From Klebsiella pneumoniae (lineage in GTDB: Bacteria > Pseudomonadota > Gammaproteobacteria > Pseudomonadales > UBA5518): a stretch of 64,000 nt of DNA. Position numbers and translations under genes: made by a program. The stretch covers positions 452,295 through 516,294 of the forward strand of contig CAMAXE010000001.1 in the NCBI GenBank assembly GCA_945862145.1, read 5' to 3'. A model generated the notes under the pieces. It worked only from the letters and a program-made list of their open reading frames with translations. It was not told the origin of the DNA and searched no databases. Each line of letters opens with the position of its first letter. The first letter of the stretch is position 1. This document shows positions 22,033 through 32,588 of this stretch, one piece after another.

Positions 22033-24441
22033 TCAACCGGAGGGCGGAGGTGGTGCCAGGACCTCGCGGCCGCCGTTGCTGTTCATGGCAGTGACGACGC
22101 CGGCGGCCTCCATGGCCTCGATCATCCGGGCGGCGCGATTGTAGCCGATGCGCAGTTTACGCTGCACGGCGGAAATGGAGGCCTTGCGGCTCTCAGTGAC
22201 GAATCGCACGGCCTCGTCATAGAGTCCGTCGCTCTCGGGATCGTCTTCGCCAGCGCTCTCACCAGGGAACAGCGCCCCCGACGAACTGCTGCCCGCCTCG
22301 AGAATGCCAGGGAGGTAATTGGGTCCGTTGCTCTGCTGGCGCAGTTCGGCCACGACCCGATGCACTTCGGCATCGGAGACGAAGGCGCCGTGGACCCGGA
22401 TGGGGACGCCGCTGCCAGGCGGCAGATACAGCATGTCGCCATGGCCCAACAACTGCTCCGCACCGCCCTGATCGAGGATGGTGCGGGAATCGATCTTCGA
22501 GGACACCTGAAACGCCATGCGGGTCGGGATATTGGCCTTGATCAGGCCCGTGATGACATCGACCGAGGGTCGCTGGGTCGCAAGGATCAGGTGAATCCCC
22601 GCGGCGCGGGCCTTCTGCGCGATGCGCGCAATCAATTCCTCCACCTTCTTGCCGACGACCATCATCATGTCGGCAAATTCGTCGATGACGACTACGATCG
22701 CCGGCAGCGGTTCTAGCGTCGGGGCGATCTGCTCGTCCTCGGGGACGAATACCGTAGGCTCAGGCTTCCAGAAAGGATCGAAGATCGGCGTTCCGGCGTC
22801 CTTGGCATCGCTGATCTTGCGGTTGAACCCGGCCAGGTTGCGCACGCCCATCGCAGCCATGAGCTTGTAGCGCCGCTCCATCTCGGCCACGCACCAGCGC
22901 AGGCCGTTGGCGGCATCCTTCATGTCCGTGATAACAGGTGTAAGGAGGTGGGGGATCCCCTCGTAAACCGAGAGTTCAAGCATCTTCGGATCCACCAAAA
23001 TGAGGCGCACATCCTCGGCGGTGGATTTGTAGAGCAGGCTGAGCAGCATTGCATTGACGCCCACTGACTTGCCAGAGCCCGTGGTTCCGGCGACGAGGAG
23101 ATGCGGCATGCGCGCGAGATCAACGACCATCGGTTCGCCCGAGATGTCGTAGCCCAGGGCCAGCGAGAGCGGCGACTTTGCCGCCTCGTAGGCGCGCGAA
23201 GCCAGTACATCACCCAGCAATACGGTTTCGCGGTTTTCGTTGGGGATCTCGATACCCACCACGGACTTGCCGGGTATGACCTCGACCACCCGCACGCTGA
23301 TCACCGCGAGCGAGCGCGCGAGATCCTTTACGAGGTTGCTGATCCGGCTCACCTTCACGCCCGCGGCAGGCTGGATTTCGAAGCGCGTGATGACCGGTCC
23401 CGGAAGCACCGAGACGACCTTCGCTTCGATGCCGAAATCGGCAAGCTTCAGCTCCAGCAGCCGCGACAAGCCCTCGAGGGCGTCGGCTGAATAGCCGCGG
23501 CGCAGGGATTTATCTGCCATATCGAGCAGCGCGAGCGGCGGCAGGCCGCCGGCACCTGCGGGCGGCGTGAAGAGAGCACCCTGCTTCTCCCGCAACACCC
23601 GCTCGCTCGGTTCCTTGGCCCGCGTGGCAACAACGCGGATCACCGCCTCCTGCGGCGCGGGATCCCCCTGCTCGGTCCGGGATTCGTCCAGCTGCGGTTC
23701 GCGACGCGCACGCGACTTGCGATCGGTATCGGAGCCGTTCGCGAAGCGCTTTGCCGCCGGCGCCGCGGGATCCGGCATGGCGATACGGGAATTCCTGTAG
23801 TTCGCGAGGCCCTCGAGCAACCGTACCCGCGACCATGCAAGCAAGCGCAGCGTCAGTTGCCCGGTCCGCTCCGCGAGCCACACCCAGGACAGATCCGTGA
23901 AAATCGTGAGGCCGAACAGCATCAGCGACACCAGCAACAACTCGCTACCCGCAAGCCCGAACGCACTCTGGCACACCGATCCGAGGGTCTCCCCCAACAT
24001 GCCGCCTATACCGAAGGGCAGCAATGATCCCTCGCTTCCCTTAATTGCAAGGATGCCTGTGCCGGCCATCACCACCAGCACACAACCCACGCCGCGGATA
24101 GAGAGGATCAACCAATCGAGCTCGAAGGGCTCCTCCCGTTCACGCAACAGCACCCAAGCGCGGTATGCAAGCAGGATGGGCAACAGGTAGGAGACATACC
24201 CGAAGAGTGAGAGCAGCACGTCGGCCACCCAGGCGCCGGTGTCGCCACCGGCATTGAGGATCGCCGCGCCCGTGCCGGTGGAAGACCAACCAGGATCGCT
24301 CACGCTATACGTGCTGATCGCCAGCAACAGGTAACCCGCCAGCGCGAGCACGCCGATGACGAACCCCTCGCGCATGCCATGCTGCAAGGACGAGGGTCCG
24401 CTCCGGGCCTGTATTGCTGACGCGCCTCGCGTTCTAGCCAC
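22033..24441 (-). CDS. ftsK: DNA translocase FtsK
   Basis: FtsK (about 802 aa) couples chromosome segregation to division. Four membrane helices (about residues 25-180) anchor it at the septum. A short linker of about 150 residues precedes the motor, with Walker [13 protein letters not shown], Walker [13 protein letters not shown] and [12 protein letters not shown]. The C-terminal gamma winged helix ([19 protein letters not shown]) reads KOPS sequences. GTG 24441 is taken because GGAG lies 9 bases upstream; GTG 24489 in frame is an alternative adding 16 residues. The linker is short compared with E. coli FtsK but normal for Pseudomonas-type proteins. Confidence 0.95.
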   Translation of the reverse strand: MARTRGASAIQARSGPSSLQHGMREGFVIGVLALAGYLLLAISTYSVSDPGWSSTGTGAAILNAGGDTGAWVADVLLSLFGYVSYLLPILLAYRAWVLLREREEPFELDWLILSIRGVGCVLVVMAGTGILAIKGSEGSLLPFGIGGMLGETLGSVCQSAFGLAGSELLLVSLMLFGLTIFTDLSWVWLAERTGQLTLRLLAWSRVRLLEGLANYRNSRIAMPDPAAPAAKRFANGSDTDRKSRARREPQLDESRTEQGDPAPQEAVIRVVATRAKEPSERVLREKQGALFTPPAGAGGLPPLALLDMADKSLRRGYSADALEGLSRLLELKLADFGIEAKVVSVLPGPVITRFEIQPAAGVKVSRISNLVKDLARSLAVISVRVVEVIPGKSVVGIEIPNENRETVLLGDVLASRAYEAAKSPLSLALGYDISGEPMVVDLARMPHLLVAGTTGSGKSVGVNAMLLSLLYKSTAEDVRLILVDPKMLELSVYEGIPHLLTPVITDMKDAANGLRWCVAEMERRYKLMAAMGVRNLAGFNRKISDAKDAGTPIFDPFWKPEPTVFVPEDEQIAPTLEPLPAIVVVIDEFADMMMVVGKKVEELIARIAQKARAAGIHLILATQRPSVDVITGLIKANIPTRMAFQVSSKIDSRTILDQGGAEQLLGHGDMLYLPPGSGVPIRVHGAFVSDAEVHRVVAELRQQSNGPNYLPGILEAGSSSSGALFPGESAGEDDPESDGLYDEAVRFVTESRKASISAVQRKLRIGYNRAARMIEAMEAAGVVTAMNSNGGREVLAPPPPSG

Positions 24442-24522
24442 GCCGTCCTGCTCCAATGAAGTGATTACCGTATACTTCCGCTCGCCCACCGGGGCCGGCG
24501 CCTGGCAAAAGTATAGGTGCTA

Positions 24523-24551
24523 TTGCAGCTTCTGCCCGGGTACAACATAAA
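24523..24551 (+). promoter_or_regulatory. Possible trxB promoter
   Basis: TTGCAG (24523-24528) and CATAAA (24546-24551) are separated by 17 bases, 36 bp before the trxB start, in the divergent ftsK-trxB gap. Both hexamers match consensus only partly, so this is tentative. Confidence 0.3.
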
Positions 24552-24566
24552 CCCCCAACCCATTGA

Positions 24567-25535
<969 letters not shown>

Positions 25536-25551
25536 TGCTCACCCCGTCGGG

Positions 25552-26277
25552 ATGAGCAGGCTTACGCGGCTCGGAGCGGACCCGGAAGTCTTTCCGCCGC
25601 TGGAAGCGGCCCTGCGAGAACCCGAGGGCCTGATCGCTGTGGGCGGGGACCTTAGCCAGGCGCGGCTGCTCGCCGCGTATCGACAGGGCATGTTCCCCTG
25701 GTTCGAGGAGCCCGATCCCATTTTGTGGTGGACGCCCGATCCGCGAGCGGTGATCTTTCCCGCAGAACTGCACCTGTCGCGGAGTCTGCGCAAGCGACTG
25801 CGGCAGGCACCGTTCCGGATAAGCGCCGACACCGCCTTCGCATCAGTGATGGCCGGTTGCGCCCAACAGCGGCCCGAAAGCACCGGCACGTGGATCGGGC
25901 GGGGAATGCAGATCGCCTACACGGGACTGCACCAAGCCGGATACGCGCATTCGGTGGAGGCCTGGGAAGGCGATCTGCTGGTCGGGGGGCTCTACGGGGT
26001 AGCGATCGGCAAGGTTTTTTTCGGGGAATCGATGTTCGCGCTCGCAGCGGATGCCTCGAAAATAGCCTTCGCGCACCTCGCCGTGCAACTGCGCGAATGG
26101 AGCTACGCCCTGATCGATTGTCAGCAGGACACGGCCCATATGCAGCGCTTCGGATCGCGCTGCATTGCCCGCGCGGAGTTTCGCGATATATTAGCGACCC
26201 ATACGGGTTTGCCGGGCGTGCCTTCGCCGTGGCACATACAGCGAGGCGCCGACGACGAGGCATGGGCAATCCGGTAA
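25552..26277 (+). CDS. aat: Leucyl/phenylalanyl-tRNA--protein transferase
   Basis: Aat (241 aa) adds Leu or Phe to proteins with N-terminal Arg or Lys, creating ClpS-recognised N-degrons. Family landmarks are GLIAVGGDLS, AYRQGMFPWF, WWTPDPRAV, GTWIGRGMQIAY and the acceptor region GKVFFGESMF with DCQQDTAHM. The start at 25552 gives the normal length. The frame is open upstream through trxB, but that part is shadow. Its end overlaps bpt by 16 bp. Confidence 0.96.
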   Translation: MSRLTRLGADPEVFPPLEAALREPEGLIAVGGDLSQARLLAAYRQGMFPWFEEPDPILWWTPDPRAVIFPAELHLSRSLRKRLRQAPFRISADTAFASVMAGCAQQRPESTGTWIGRGMQIAYTGLHQAGYAHSVEAWEGDLLVGGLYGVAIGKVFFGESMFALAADASKIAFAHLAVQLREWSYALIDCQQDTAHMQRFGSRCIARAEFRDILATHTGLPGVPSPWHIQRGADDEAWAIR

Positions 26278-26981
26278 GCTTGCTGGCGAACGTTCGCGTA
26301 TTCGCCACGTACCCCCATAACTGCAGTTACCTGCCGGGCGAACAGGCCACCACGCTGTTTGTGGATCCGAGCACGCCCATCGATGCCCGAATCTACAGCC
26401 AACTTTCCTATATAGGCTTCAGGCGCAGCGGCCCTCACCTCTACCGGCCACATTGCGCCGCGTGCAACGCTTGCGTCCCGGCCCGGGTACCAGTGACGGA
26501 CTTCACGGCGAGCCGCGGCCAGCGACGCATCCTCTCCCGCAACCGCGACCTGCAGATCGAGGTGGTCGAGAGCATTTCCTTTGACGAGCACTTCGAGCTC
26601 TACAGTCGCTATATCTGCGCCCGCCATCGCGATGGCGACATGTATCCACCGGATCGCGAGCAGTTCAACTCCTTCCTGACGCGCGAGTGGGGCAGCACCA
26701 GCTTCGTGGAGTTCCGTCACGAGCAACGACTGCTGGCCTTGGCGGTGCTCGACAGGCTCGAGAACGGGATATCGGCGATCTATACCTTCTACGATCCGGA
26801 TGTGGCGACGCGCAGCCTCGGCAGCTTCGTGATCCTCTGGCAGATTGCCCTTGCGCGCGAACTCGGACTTCCGGCGGTCTACCTGGGATACTGGATCCGC
26901 AACTGCCGGAAGATGAACTACAAGACCCGTTTCCGGCCCATTGAACTCCTTACCAACGGCCACTGGGTCCGCGTGGACTGA
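26262..26981 (+). CDS. bpt: Aspartate/glutamate leucyltransferase Bpt
   Basis: Bpt (239 aa) is the bacterial Ate1-like transferase that adds Leu to N-terminal Asp or Glu. The pattern CSYLPGEQATTLF, RRSGPHLYRPHCAACNACVP (conserved Cys pairs) and the C-terminal YLGYWIRNCRKMNYK are characteristic. The N-terminal region and GNAT-like C-terminal fold are complete. ATG 26262 lies inside the aat end, implying coupling. The longer frame to 25725 is an aat shadow. Confidence 0.95.
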   Translation: MGNPVSLLANVRVFATYPHNCSYLPGEQATTLFVDPSTPIDARIYSQLSYIGFRRSGPHLYRPHCAACNACVPARVPVTDFTASRGQRRILSRNRDLQIEVVESISFDEHFELYSRYICARHRDGDMYPPDREQFNSFLTREWGSTSFVEFRHEQRLLALAVLDRLENGISAIYTFYDPDVATRSLGSFVILWQIALARELGLPAVYLGYWIRNCRKMNYKTRFRPIELLTNGHWVRVD

Positions 26982-27061
26982 GAAGCGGCAATCTTGCCCT
27001 TCTATAGTTGCAACCGATAGGTCAGAATCCGGCCCGCCCTAAATAGCAAGAGTGAGGCCGG

Positions 27062-27280
27062 ATGGCGAAGGAAGATGTACTCGAGATGGATGGCGAGGTG
27101 GTTGACACCCTGCCCAACACGACGTTCAAGGTTCGCCTCGAGAACGGCCATGTTGTCATCGCACATATCAGCGGCAAGATGCGCAAGCACTACATCCGTA
27201 TCTTGACGGGGGACAAGGTCAAGGTAGAGCTGACACCCTACGATCTCAGCAAGGGTCGTATCACTTTCCGCGAGCGTTGA
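27062..27280 (+). CDS. infA: Translation initiation factor IF-1
   Basis: IF-1 (72 aa, the usual length) is an OB-fold protein that occupies the ribosomal A site during initiation. [33 protein letters not shown] and the C-terminal GRITFRER are diagnostic. A GAGG Shine-Dalgarno lies 5 bases before ATG 27062. It sits 80 bp after bpt and may have its own promoter in that gap. A hairpin with flanking A and T runs follows directly. Confidence 0.97.
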   Translation: MAKEDVLEMDGEVVDTLPNTTFKVRLENGHVVIAHISGKMRKHYIRILTGDKVKVELTPYDLSKGRITFRER

Positions 27281-27283
27281 TAC

Positions 27284-27309
27284 GAAAAAAAGGGCAAGCC
27301 CCCTTTTTC
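27284..27309. terminator. Probable bidirectional terminator between infA and clpA
   Basis: An A7 run, GGG, a CAAG loop, CCCCC and T5 form a short hairpin starting 4 bp after the infA stop. The reverse strand has GGGGG-CTTG-CCC followed by seven T, so it could also stop transcription from clpA, which ends about 70 bp away. The GC stem is only 3-4 bp, so strength is uncertain. Confidence 0.55.
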
Positions 27310-27380
27310 GATGTGACTCCCCTGCCGCCTGCGCGGCACCCCCGGACAGTCACTTTTCCTGAGGCCTCCGGACCAACTCT

Positions 27381-29654
27381 TTACTCGGCCGCCTCTGCGC
27401 TCACGACCAACTCGCCCTCCTCCACGCTGATCCTGACAACGCCAGGCCGCTTTTCGAGTGCGCCGAACAGAAGGATCTCCGCCAGCGGCTTCTTGATGTG
27501 CTCCTGGATCACCCGAGCCATGGGCCGGGCGCCCATCCGCTCGTCATAGCCACGCTCAACCAGCCAGTCGCAGGCCTCGTCGTCGATCTCGATCGTGACT
27601 TTGCGCTCGGCTACCTGAGCCTCGAGTTCGGCCATGAATTTGGTCACCACCCGACGCACAACCTCTTTGCCAAGCGCGCCGAACTGGATAATCGAATCCA
27701 GACGGTTGCGGAATTCAGGCGTGAACATGCGTTTGACGGCCTCGAGGCCATCAGTGCTCTGGTCTTGCTCAACGAAGCCGATCGAGGCGCGATTCATCTG
27801 CTCGGCACCCGCATTGGTGGTCATGACCAGCACCGTATTGCGGAAATCCGCCTTGCGCCCGTTGTTGTCGGTCAGGGTGCCATGGTCCATCACCTGCAAA
27901 AGCAGGTTGAACACCTCGGGGTGAGCCTTCTCGACTTCATCGAGCAGCAGAACGCTGTGCGGATGCTTGGTGACTGCATCGGTGAGCAGTCCACCCTGAT
28001 CGAAGCCCACGTAGCCCGGCGGAGCACCGATAAGGCGCGACACCGTATGGCGCTCCATATACTCGGACATGTCGAAACGGATGAGCTCCAGACCCAGCGT
28101 TTTGGCGAGCTGGCGACTCGCTTCGGTCTTGCCAACACCCGTCGGGCCGGCAAACAGAAAACAGCCAATGGGCTTCTCGGGATTCTTGAGCCCGGCGCGC
28201 GACAGCTTTACCGCTGTGGCAAGCGCAGTCATGGCAGCGTCCTGACCGAATACTCCCTGCTTGAGGTCGTCTTCGAGTGTGCGCAGCGATTCCTTGTCAG
28301 AGGCAGAGACGTTACGCGGCGGTATGCGGGCAATCTTCGCGACGATCTCCTCCATCTCCTTCGGCCCGAGCAGCTTCTTCCGGCGTGACTCCGACTGCAG
28401 GCGCTGATAGGCACCGGCCTCGTCGATGACATCGATGGCCTTGTCGGGCAGGAAGCGATCGGTGATGTAGCGCGCGGACAACTCCGCTGCGGTCTTCAGC
28501 GCTGCGGTGCTGTAGCGCAGACCGTAGTGCTCCTCGAAGCGCGGGCGCAGGCCCTTAAGGATCTCGAAGGTCTCGGCCACGCTGGGCTCGTTCACGTCTA
28601 CTTTCTGGAAACGGCGACTAAGCGCACGATCCTTGTCAAAGATTCCGCGGAACTCCTGGAATGTCGTGGAACCGATGCAACGGATGTCTCCGGAGCTGAG
28701 CAAGGGCTTCAACAGGTTGGAGGCATCCATCACGCCACCGGAGGCGGCGCCCGCCCCGATGATGGTGTGTATCTCGTCGATGAAAAGGACTGCGTGCTTC
28801 TTTTTCTTCAGCTCGGCAAGCAGCCCCTTGAAACGTTTCTCGAAATCGCCCCGATACTTGGTGCCCGCAAGCAGCGCGCCCAGATCAAGCGAGTAAATAA
28901 CACTGGAGCGCAAAACCTCCGGCACCTCGCCGTCGACGATGCGCTTGGCGAGACCCTCGGCGATCGCGGTCTTGCCGACGCCCGACTCACCGACCAGCAG
29001 TGGGTTGTTCTTGCGCCGGCGCACGAGGATCTGCGCTACGCGCTCAAGTTCTATCGCGCGGCCGACCAGCGGGTCAATGCGGCCGGCACGGGCTTCGTCG
29101 TTCAGGTTGGTAGCAAAACTCTGCAGCGGGCTCGCTTCGGCCTCGGCGCCGGGCTGCGCTTGCTGCTCGTCATCCGCACCGCCCTCCGCAGCGCTGCCGT
29201 CAGGCCGTGGACTGTCGCCGACCTTGGAGATCCCGTGTGTGATGAAATTCACCACATCGATGCGGGCAATATTCTGTTTCTTCAGCAAGAACACCGCCTG
29301 GCTTTCCTGCTCGCTGAACAGCGCCACCAAAACGTTGGCGCCACTCACCTCGGTCTTGCCTGAGGACTGCACATGAAACACCGCTCGCTGGAGTACGCGC
29401 TGAAAACCGAGAGTAGGCTCGGTCTCGCGCCCGATCTCGGCATCGGGAATCACCGGCGTGGTGGTCTCGACGAACTCGCTGAGTTCACGGGTCAGGCCCG
29501 GAATATCCGCGCCGCAGGCACGCAGCACGCGTGTCGCGGCCTCGTTTTCCAGCAAGGCAAGAAGCAGGTGCTCAACGGTCATGTACTCATGACGGCGCGA
29601 GCGCGCCTGTTTGAACGCGCTGTTGAGATTGAACTCGAGGTCCTTGCTCAGCAT
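27381..29654 (-). CDS. clpA: ATP-dependent Clp protease ATPase subunit ClpA
   Basis: ClpA (757 aa) unfolds substrates and feeds them to ClpP. The N domain (1-about 145) with MTVEHLLLALLE binds ClpS. AAA+ domain 1 has Walker A GESGVGKTA and AAA+ domain 2 GPTGVGKTE. The loop IGFVEQD near residue 615 carries the IGF tripeptide that docks ClpP. clpP itself is not in the window. clpA lies 87 bp after clpS in the same direction and ends facing infA. Confidence 0.97.
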   Translation of the reverse strand: MLSKDLEFNLNSAFKQARSRRHEYMTVEHLLLALLENEAATRVLRACGADIPGLTRELSEFVETTTPVIPDAEIGRETEPTLGFQRVLQRAVFHVQSSGKTEVSGANVLVALFSEQESQAVFLLKKQNIARIDVVNFITHGISKVGDSPRPDGSAAEGGADDEQQAQPGAEAEASPLQSFATNLNDEARAGRIDPLVGRAIELERVAQILVRRRKNNPLLVGESGVGKTAIAEGLAKRIVDGEVPEVLRSSVIYSLDLGALLAGTKYRGDFEKRFKGLLAELKKKKHAVLFIDEIHTIIGAGAASGGVMDASNLLKPLLSSGDIRCIGSTTFQEFRGIFDKDRALSRRFQKVDVNEPSVAETFEILKGLRPRFEEHYGLRYSTAALKTAAELSARYITDRFLPDKAIDVIDEAGAYQRLQSESRRKKLLGPKEMEEIVAKIARIPPRNVSASDKESLRTLEDDLKQGVFGQDAAMTALATAVKLSRAGLKNPEKPIGCFLFAGPTGVGKTEASRQLAKTLGLELIRFDMSEYMERHTVSRLIGAPPGYVGFDQGGLLTDAVTKHPHSVLLLDEVEKAHPEVFNLLLQVMDHGTLTDNNGRKADFRNTVLVMTTNAGAEQMNRASIGFVEQDQSTDGLEAVKRMFTPEFRNRLDSIIQFGALGKEVVRRVVTKFMAELEAQVAERKVTIEIDDEACDWLVERGYDERMGARPMARVIQEHIKKPLAEILLFGALEKRPGVVRISVEEGELVVSAEAAE

Positions 29655-29741
29655 TGGGGATCTCCTACTCTGGGGGCTTGCCCCGACAACATGACTCCAT
29701 ACAACCGGCGAACCGCCGCCGACACGCAGGCGCGACTGGCC

Positions 29742-30092
29742 TCAGGCATCACCGGAGGCCTCGATTTCACATAACAAAGGGTGTTGGGTCTCGCGTGCGT
29801 AGCGGTTCACCTGCATCGCCTTGGTTTCGGCGATATCCCGGGGGTAGATGCCGCAAACCGCACGGCCCTGCATATGCACCGCGAGCATGATCTGTGTGGC
29901 TTTCTCACGGCCCATACTGAAGAACACCTGAAGCACCTCAACGACGAACTCCATGGGCGTGTAGTCATCGTTCAGCATCACGACCTGGAACAAGGGAGGC
30001 TGTTTGACTTGCGGCCGGGATTCCTGGACCAGCAGATCGTCATCGCCCTTGCGGATCGTCTTTTGTGCCTGTGCTCTGGGTTTCATCGGCAT
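29742..30092 (-). CDS. clpS: ClpAP adaptor ClpS
   Basis: ClpS (about 116 aa) brings N-degron substrates to ClpA. The core [20 protein letters not shown] holds the conserved Asn-Asp-Asp of the N-end residue pocket, and HMQGRAVCG lies in the helix that completes it. The N-terminal extension (about 35 residues) is longer than its ordered need but normal for the family. ATG 30092 is taken; ATG 30086 is equally possible and there is no strong ribosome site. The longer frame to 30170 is unrelated to ClpS. Confidence 0.94.
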   Translation of the reverse strand: MPMKPRAQAQKTIRKGDDDLLVQESRPQVKQPPLFQVVMLNDDYTPMEFVVEVLQVFFSMGREKATQIMLAVHMQGRAVCGIYPRDIAETKAMQVNRYARETQHPLLCEIEASGDA

Positions 30093-30207
30093 CGTGACTC
30101 TGCAAATCGCCAACCACATGTCTCTCTTAGTACGCACGGAGACTCTTTCATGGATCGCCCTCTCGCACAAGACACCGGAAACCGGCGGATCCGACGGTCC
30201 GTCGTGC

Positions 30208-30235
30208 TTGACTATTCCTCACGTCCTCGTATAAA
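30208..30235 (+). promoter_or_regulatory. Probable cspD promoter
   Basis: TTGACT (30208-30213) and TATAAA (30230-30235) have a 16-base spacer in the divergent clpS-cspD gap. Transcription would start near 30242, leaving a leader of about 90 bases before the cold-shock gene, as expected for genes controlled at the mRNA leader. Confidence 0.55.
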
Positions 30236-30332
30236 AAACAGGCAGCAATGGGTTGCACTGCGCAGGCACCTGCGGGCCCGCTGCCAATAATGACAACAAG
30301 CACTGCCCGACACGGGCCCTGGGATCGAAGCC

Positions 30333-30566
30333 ATGCATACCGGCGTCGTCAAGTGGTTCAACAATGCCAAAGGCTACGGCTTCATCCTCCCGGATGAAGG
30401 CAGCGGAGATGTGTTCGCTCACTACTCCGAAATCGTCATGGAAGGCTACAAGACCCTGAAGGCCGGCCAGCCGGTAAAGTTCAAGGTAGAGGCCGGGCCA
30501 AAAGGCATGCATGCAATCGGTATAGAAGCCCGCGAGGGCGTACTCGAGCCAGCATTCTCTGCCTGA
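30333..30566 (+). CDS. cspD: Cold-shock domain protein, CspD-like
   Basis: The 77-residue protein is a single cold-shock OB fold with RNP1 (KGYGFI) and RNP2 (DVFAHY), for binding single-stranded nucleic acid. Position next to clpS-clpA and the Pseudomonas-like order support CspD, the replication-inhibiting stationary-phase paralogue, rather than CspA. ATG 30333 follows a long leader. A strong hairpin after the stop separates it from convergent icd. Confidence 0.9.
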   Translation: MHTGVVKWFNNAKGYGFILPDEGSGDVFAHYSEIVMEGYKTLKAGQPVKFKVEAGPKGMHAIGIEAREGVLEPAFSA

Positions 30567-30571
30567 AGCGA

Positions 30572-30601
30572 GACACCGTCGGACTGCTGCCCGACGGTGT
30601 C
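30572..30601. terminator. Hairpin between cspD and icd, probable shared terminator
   Basis: An 11-bp perfect stem (GACACCGTCGG / CCGACGGTGTC) with an 8-base loop starts 6 bp after the cspD stop and ends 6 bp before the icd stop on the other strand. There is no T-tract, so it may act as a bidirectional 3' stabiliser or attenuator rather than a classic intrinsic terminator. Confidence 0.6.
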
Positions 30602-30607
30602 AGGCGA

Positions 30608-31861
30608 TCACATATGGGCGACGATCGCGTCGCCGAACTCCGAGCACTTGAGAAGCTTGGCGCCTTCCATCAGGCGCTCGAAATCATAGGTGACAGTCTT
30701 GGCCTGAATGGCCCCGTTCATCCCCTTGATGATCAGGTCTGCGGCCTCGTTCCACCCCATGTGACGGAGCATCATCTCCGCCGACAGGATGAGTGAACCG
30801 GGATTGACCTTATCCTGCCCCGCATACTTCGGCGCCGTGCCGTGCGTCGCCTCGAACAGCGCCACCGTGTCGCTCAGGTTCGCGCCCGGCGCGATTCCGA
30901 TGCCACCGACCTGCGCCGCCAGCGCGTCGGAAAGATAGTCACCGTTCAGGTTCAGTGTGGCGATCACGCTGTACTCGTCGGGGCGCGTGAGTATCTGCTG
31001 CAGCATCGCATCGGCAATCACATCCTTCACGACGATGTCCTTGCCGGTATGCGGATTCTTCAATTTGACCCACGGGCCACCATCGAGCAGCTCGCCGCCG
31101 AACTCCTCCTGCGCCAGCTGGTAGCCCCATTCCTTGAAGGAGCCTTCGGTGAATTTCATGATGTTGCCCTTGTGCACCAGCGTGACCGAGGGCAGATCCT
31201 GCGCGATCGCGTATTGGATGGCACGGCGCACGAGGCGCACGGTACCTTCCTTGGACACGGGCTTGATGCCGATGCCGCAGTTTTCCGGGAACCGGATCTT
31301 CTTGACGCCCATCTCGTCACGCAGGTACTTGATTAGCTTGTCGGCTTCAGGCGAGCCGGCCTTCCACTCGATACCCGCGTAGATGTCCTCGGAGTTCTCA
31401 CGGAAGATGACCATGTTGGTCTTCCACGGCTCACGCACCGGCGAGGGGACGCCCTCGAACCAGCGCACGGGACGCAAACAGACGTAGAGATCGAGCTCCT
31501 GGCGAAGCGCCACGTTCAGCGAGCGAAACCCGCCGCCGACGGGCGTGGTGAGCGGGCCCTTGATAGACACTGCGTAGTCTTTGATGGCATGCAGCGTCTC
31601 GGCAGGAAACCAGTCGCCCTCATAGAGTTCAGCGGCTTTCTCGCCGGTGTAGATCTCCATCCAGCTGATGCGCCGCTTGCCTGCGTATGACTTGGCGACG
31701 GCAGCGTCCACGACCTTGATCATGGCGGGCGTGATGTCCACTCCAATACCGTCGCCCTCGATGAACGGGATGACGGGATGATCAGGGACAGTGAGCGAGT
31801 GATCAGCGTTGACCGTGATCTTATCGCCCTGCGCGGGCACCTTGATGTGCTTGTAGGACAT
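30608..31861 (-). CDS. icd: NADP-dependent isocitrate dehydrogenase
   Basis: Icd (417 aa) converts isocitrate to 2-oxoglutarate with NADP+. It aligns with E. coli Icd: [18 protein letters not shown], the substrate/phosphorylation serine at about residue 114 in [13 protein letters not shown], and C-terminal [22 protein letters not shown] 31861 has GGGAG seven bases upstream; an in-frame start at 31891 adds ten residues. It has its own promoter and a hairpin in the leader. The serine implies possible AceK control, but aceK is not in the window. Confidence 0.97.
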   Translation of the reverse strand: MSYKHIKVPAQGDKITVNADHSLTVPDHPVIPFIEGDGIGVDITPAMIKVVDAAVAKSYAGKRRISWMEIYTGEKAAELYEGDWFPAETLHAIKDYAVSIKGPLTTPVGGGFRSLNVALRQELDLYVCLRPVRWFEGVPSPVREPWKTNMVIFRENSEDIYAGIEWKAGSPEADKLIKYLRDEMGVKKIRFPENCGIGIKPVSKEGTVRLVRRAIQYAIAQDLPSVTLVHKGNIMKFTEGSFKEWGYQLAQEEFGGELLDGGPWVKLKNPHTGKDIVVKDVIADAMLQQILTRPDEYSVIATLNLNGDYLSDALAAQVGGIGIAPGANLSDTVALFEATHGTAPKYAGQDKVNPGSLILSAEMMLRHMGWNEAADLIIKGMNGAIQAKTVTYDFERLMEGAKLLKCSEFGDAIVAHM

Positions 31862-31895
31862 TGCTTGCTCCCGGAAGTGTGTACTCAACATCGAC

Positions 31896-31913
31896 CGGCG
31901 GCTGGCGCCGCCG
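31896..31913 (-). other. Hairpin in the icd 5' leader
   Basis: CGGCGGC and GCCGCCG flank a 4-base loop, about 35 bp before the icd start and just downstream of the predicted transcription start. It could hide or stabilise the leader; no ligand-binding family is recognised. Confidence 0.4.
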
Positions 31914-31922
31914 CCGGGCCGG

Positions 31923-31949
31923 AGTATAGCATCGCCTCCGACATCTCAA
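31923..31949 (-). promoter_or_regulatory. Probable icd promoter (extended -10)
   Basis: On the minus strand the extended -10 TGCTATACT has its TATACT hexamer at 31928-31923, with TTGAGA 15 bases upstream (31949-31944). The short spacer is offset by the extended -10 TGC. Transcription would begin near 31916. Confidence 0.5.
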
Positions 31950-31973
31950 GGTCCCGCATTCAGACGATCACCA

Positions 31974-32588
31974 ATGCCGGACATCATCCTGCTGAACAAG
32001 CCCTACGGCGTCCTCAGCCAGTTCACCGACGAGGCCGGACGTCCGACTCTCGCGGGCCTGCTACGGGCGCCGGGATTTCGCCCTGCGGGCCGGCTTGATG
32101 CTGACTCTGAAGGGCTGCTCGCGCTGTGTGACGACGGTGCGTTGCAGGCGCGCATCGCCTCACCACGCCACAAATTACACAAAACCTATCTGGTGCAGGT
32201 CGAGGGCGAGCCAGGCGATGCGGCGCTCGCATCACTACGCACCGGCGTGACCCTGAAAGACGGTCCGGCACGCGCCCGGTCGGCCCGCGCGATCCCGGAG
32301 CCCGCGCTGTGGGCGAGGGATCCTCCCGTGCGCTATCGCGCCCGGATTCCTACCTCGTGGCTGGAGATCGTGCTCACGGAGGGCCGGAACCGCCAGGTCC
32401 GTCGGATGACCGCAGCCATCGGATTTCCGACGCTGCGACTGGTGCGCTGGCAGATCGGGCCGTGGAGTCTGGAGGGACTGGCACCCGGTCAGTGGCGTCG
32501 TCTTCAGGTTATTCCGGACTCGCTTGACCCATCGCGGCGCACACCCCGGCCCGGCATAATGCACATCCCTGACGGAGAACGCTCATGA
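31974..32588 (+). CDS. rluE: 23S rRNA pseudouridine synthase, RluE-like
   Basis: This 204-residue RsuA/RluE-family enzyme begins directly with the catalytic domain (IILLNKPYGVLSQF) and has the active-site Asp42 in GRLDADSEGLL. The LTEGRNRQVRRM motif near residue 140 and short length without an S4 domain fit RluE, which modifies U2457 of 23S rRNA. It is divergent from icd. Its stop overlaps the Nudix start in an ATGA. Confidence 0.9.
   Translation: MPDIILLNKPYGVLSQFTDEAGRPTLAGLLRAPGFRPAGRLDADSEGLLALCDDGALQARIASPRHKLHKTYLVQVEGEPGDAALASLRTGVTLKDGPARARSARAIPEPALWARDPPVRYRARIPTSWLEIVLTEGRNRQVRRMTAAIGFPTLRLVRWQIGPWSLEGLAPGQWRRLQVIPDSLDPSRRTPRPGIMHIPDGERS

Noticed and set aside
24490-24522. ftsK promoter with TATACT at 24515-24510
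   Set aside because: The -10 is good, but no -35 exists at 16-18 bases; evidence is insufficient.
27281-27380. Possible tRNA-Ser between infA and clpA, as in E. coli (serW)
   Set aside because: The gap is only 100 bp and holds no acceptor stem or anticodon loop; a terminator hairpin explains the visible structure.
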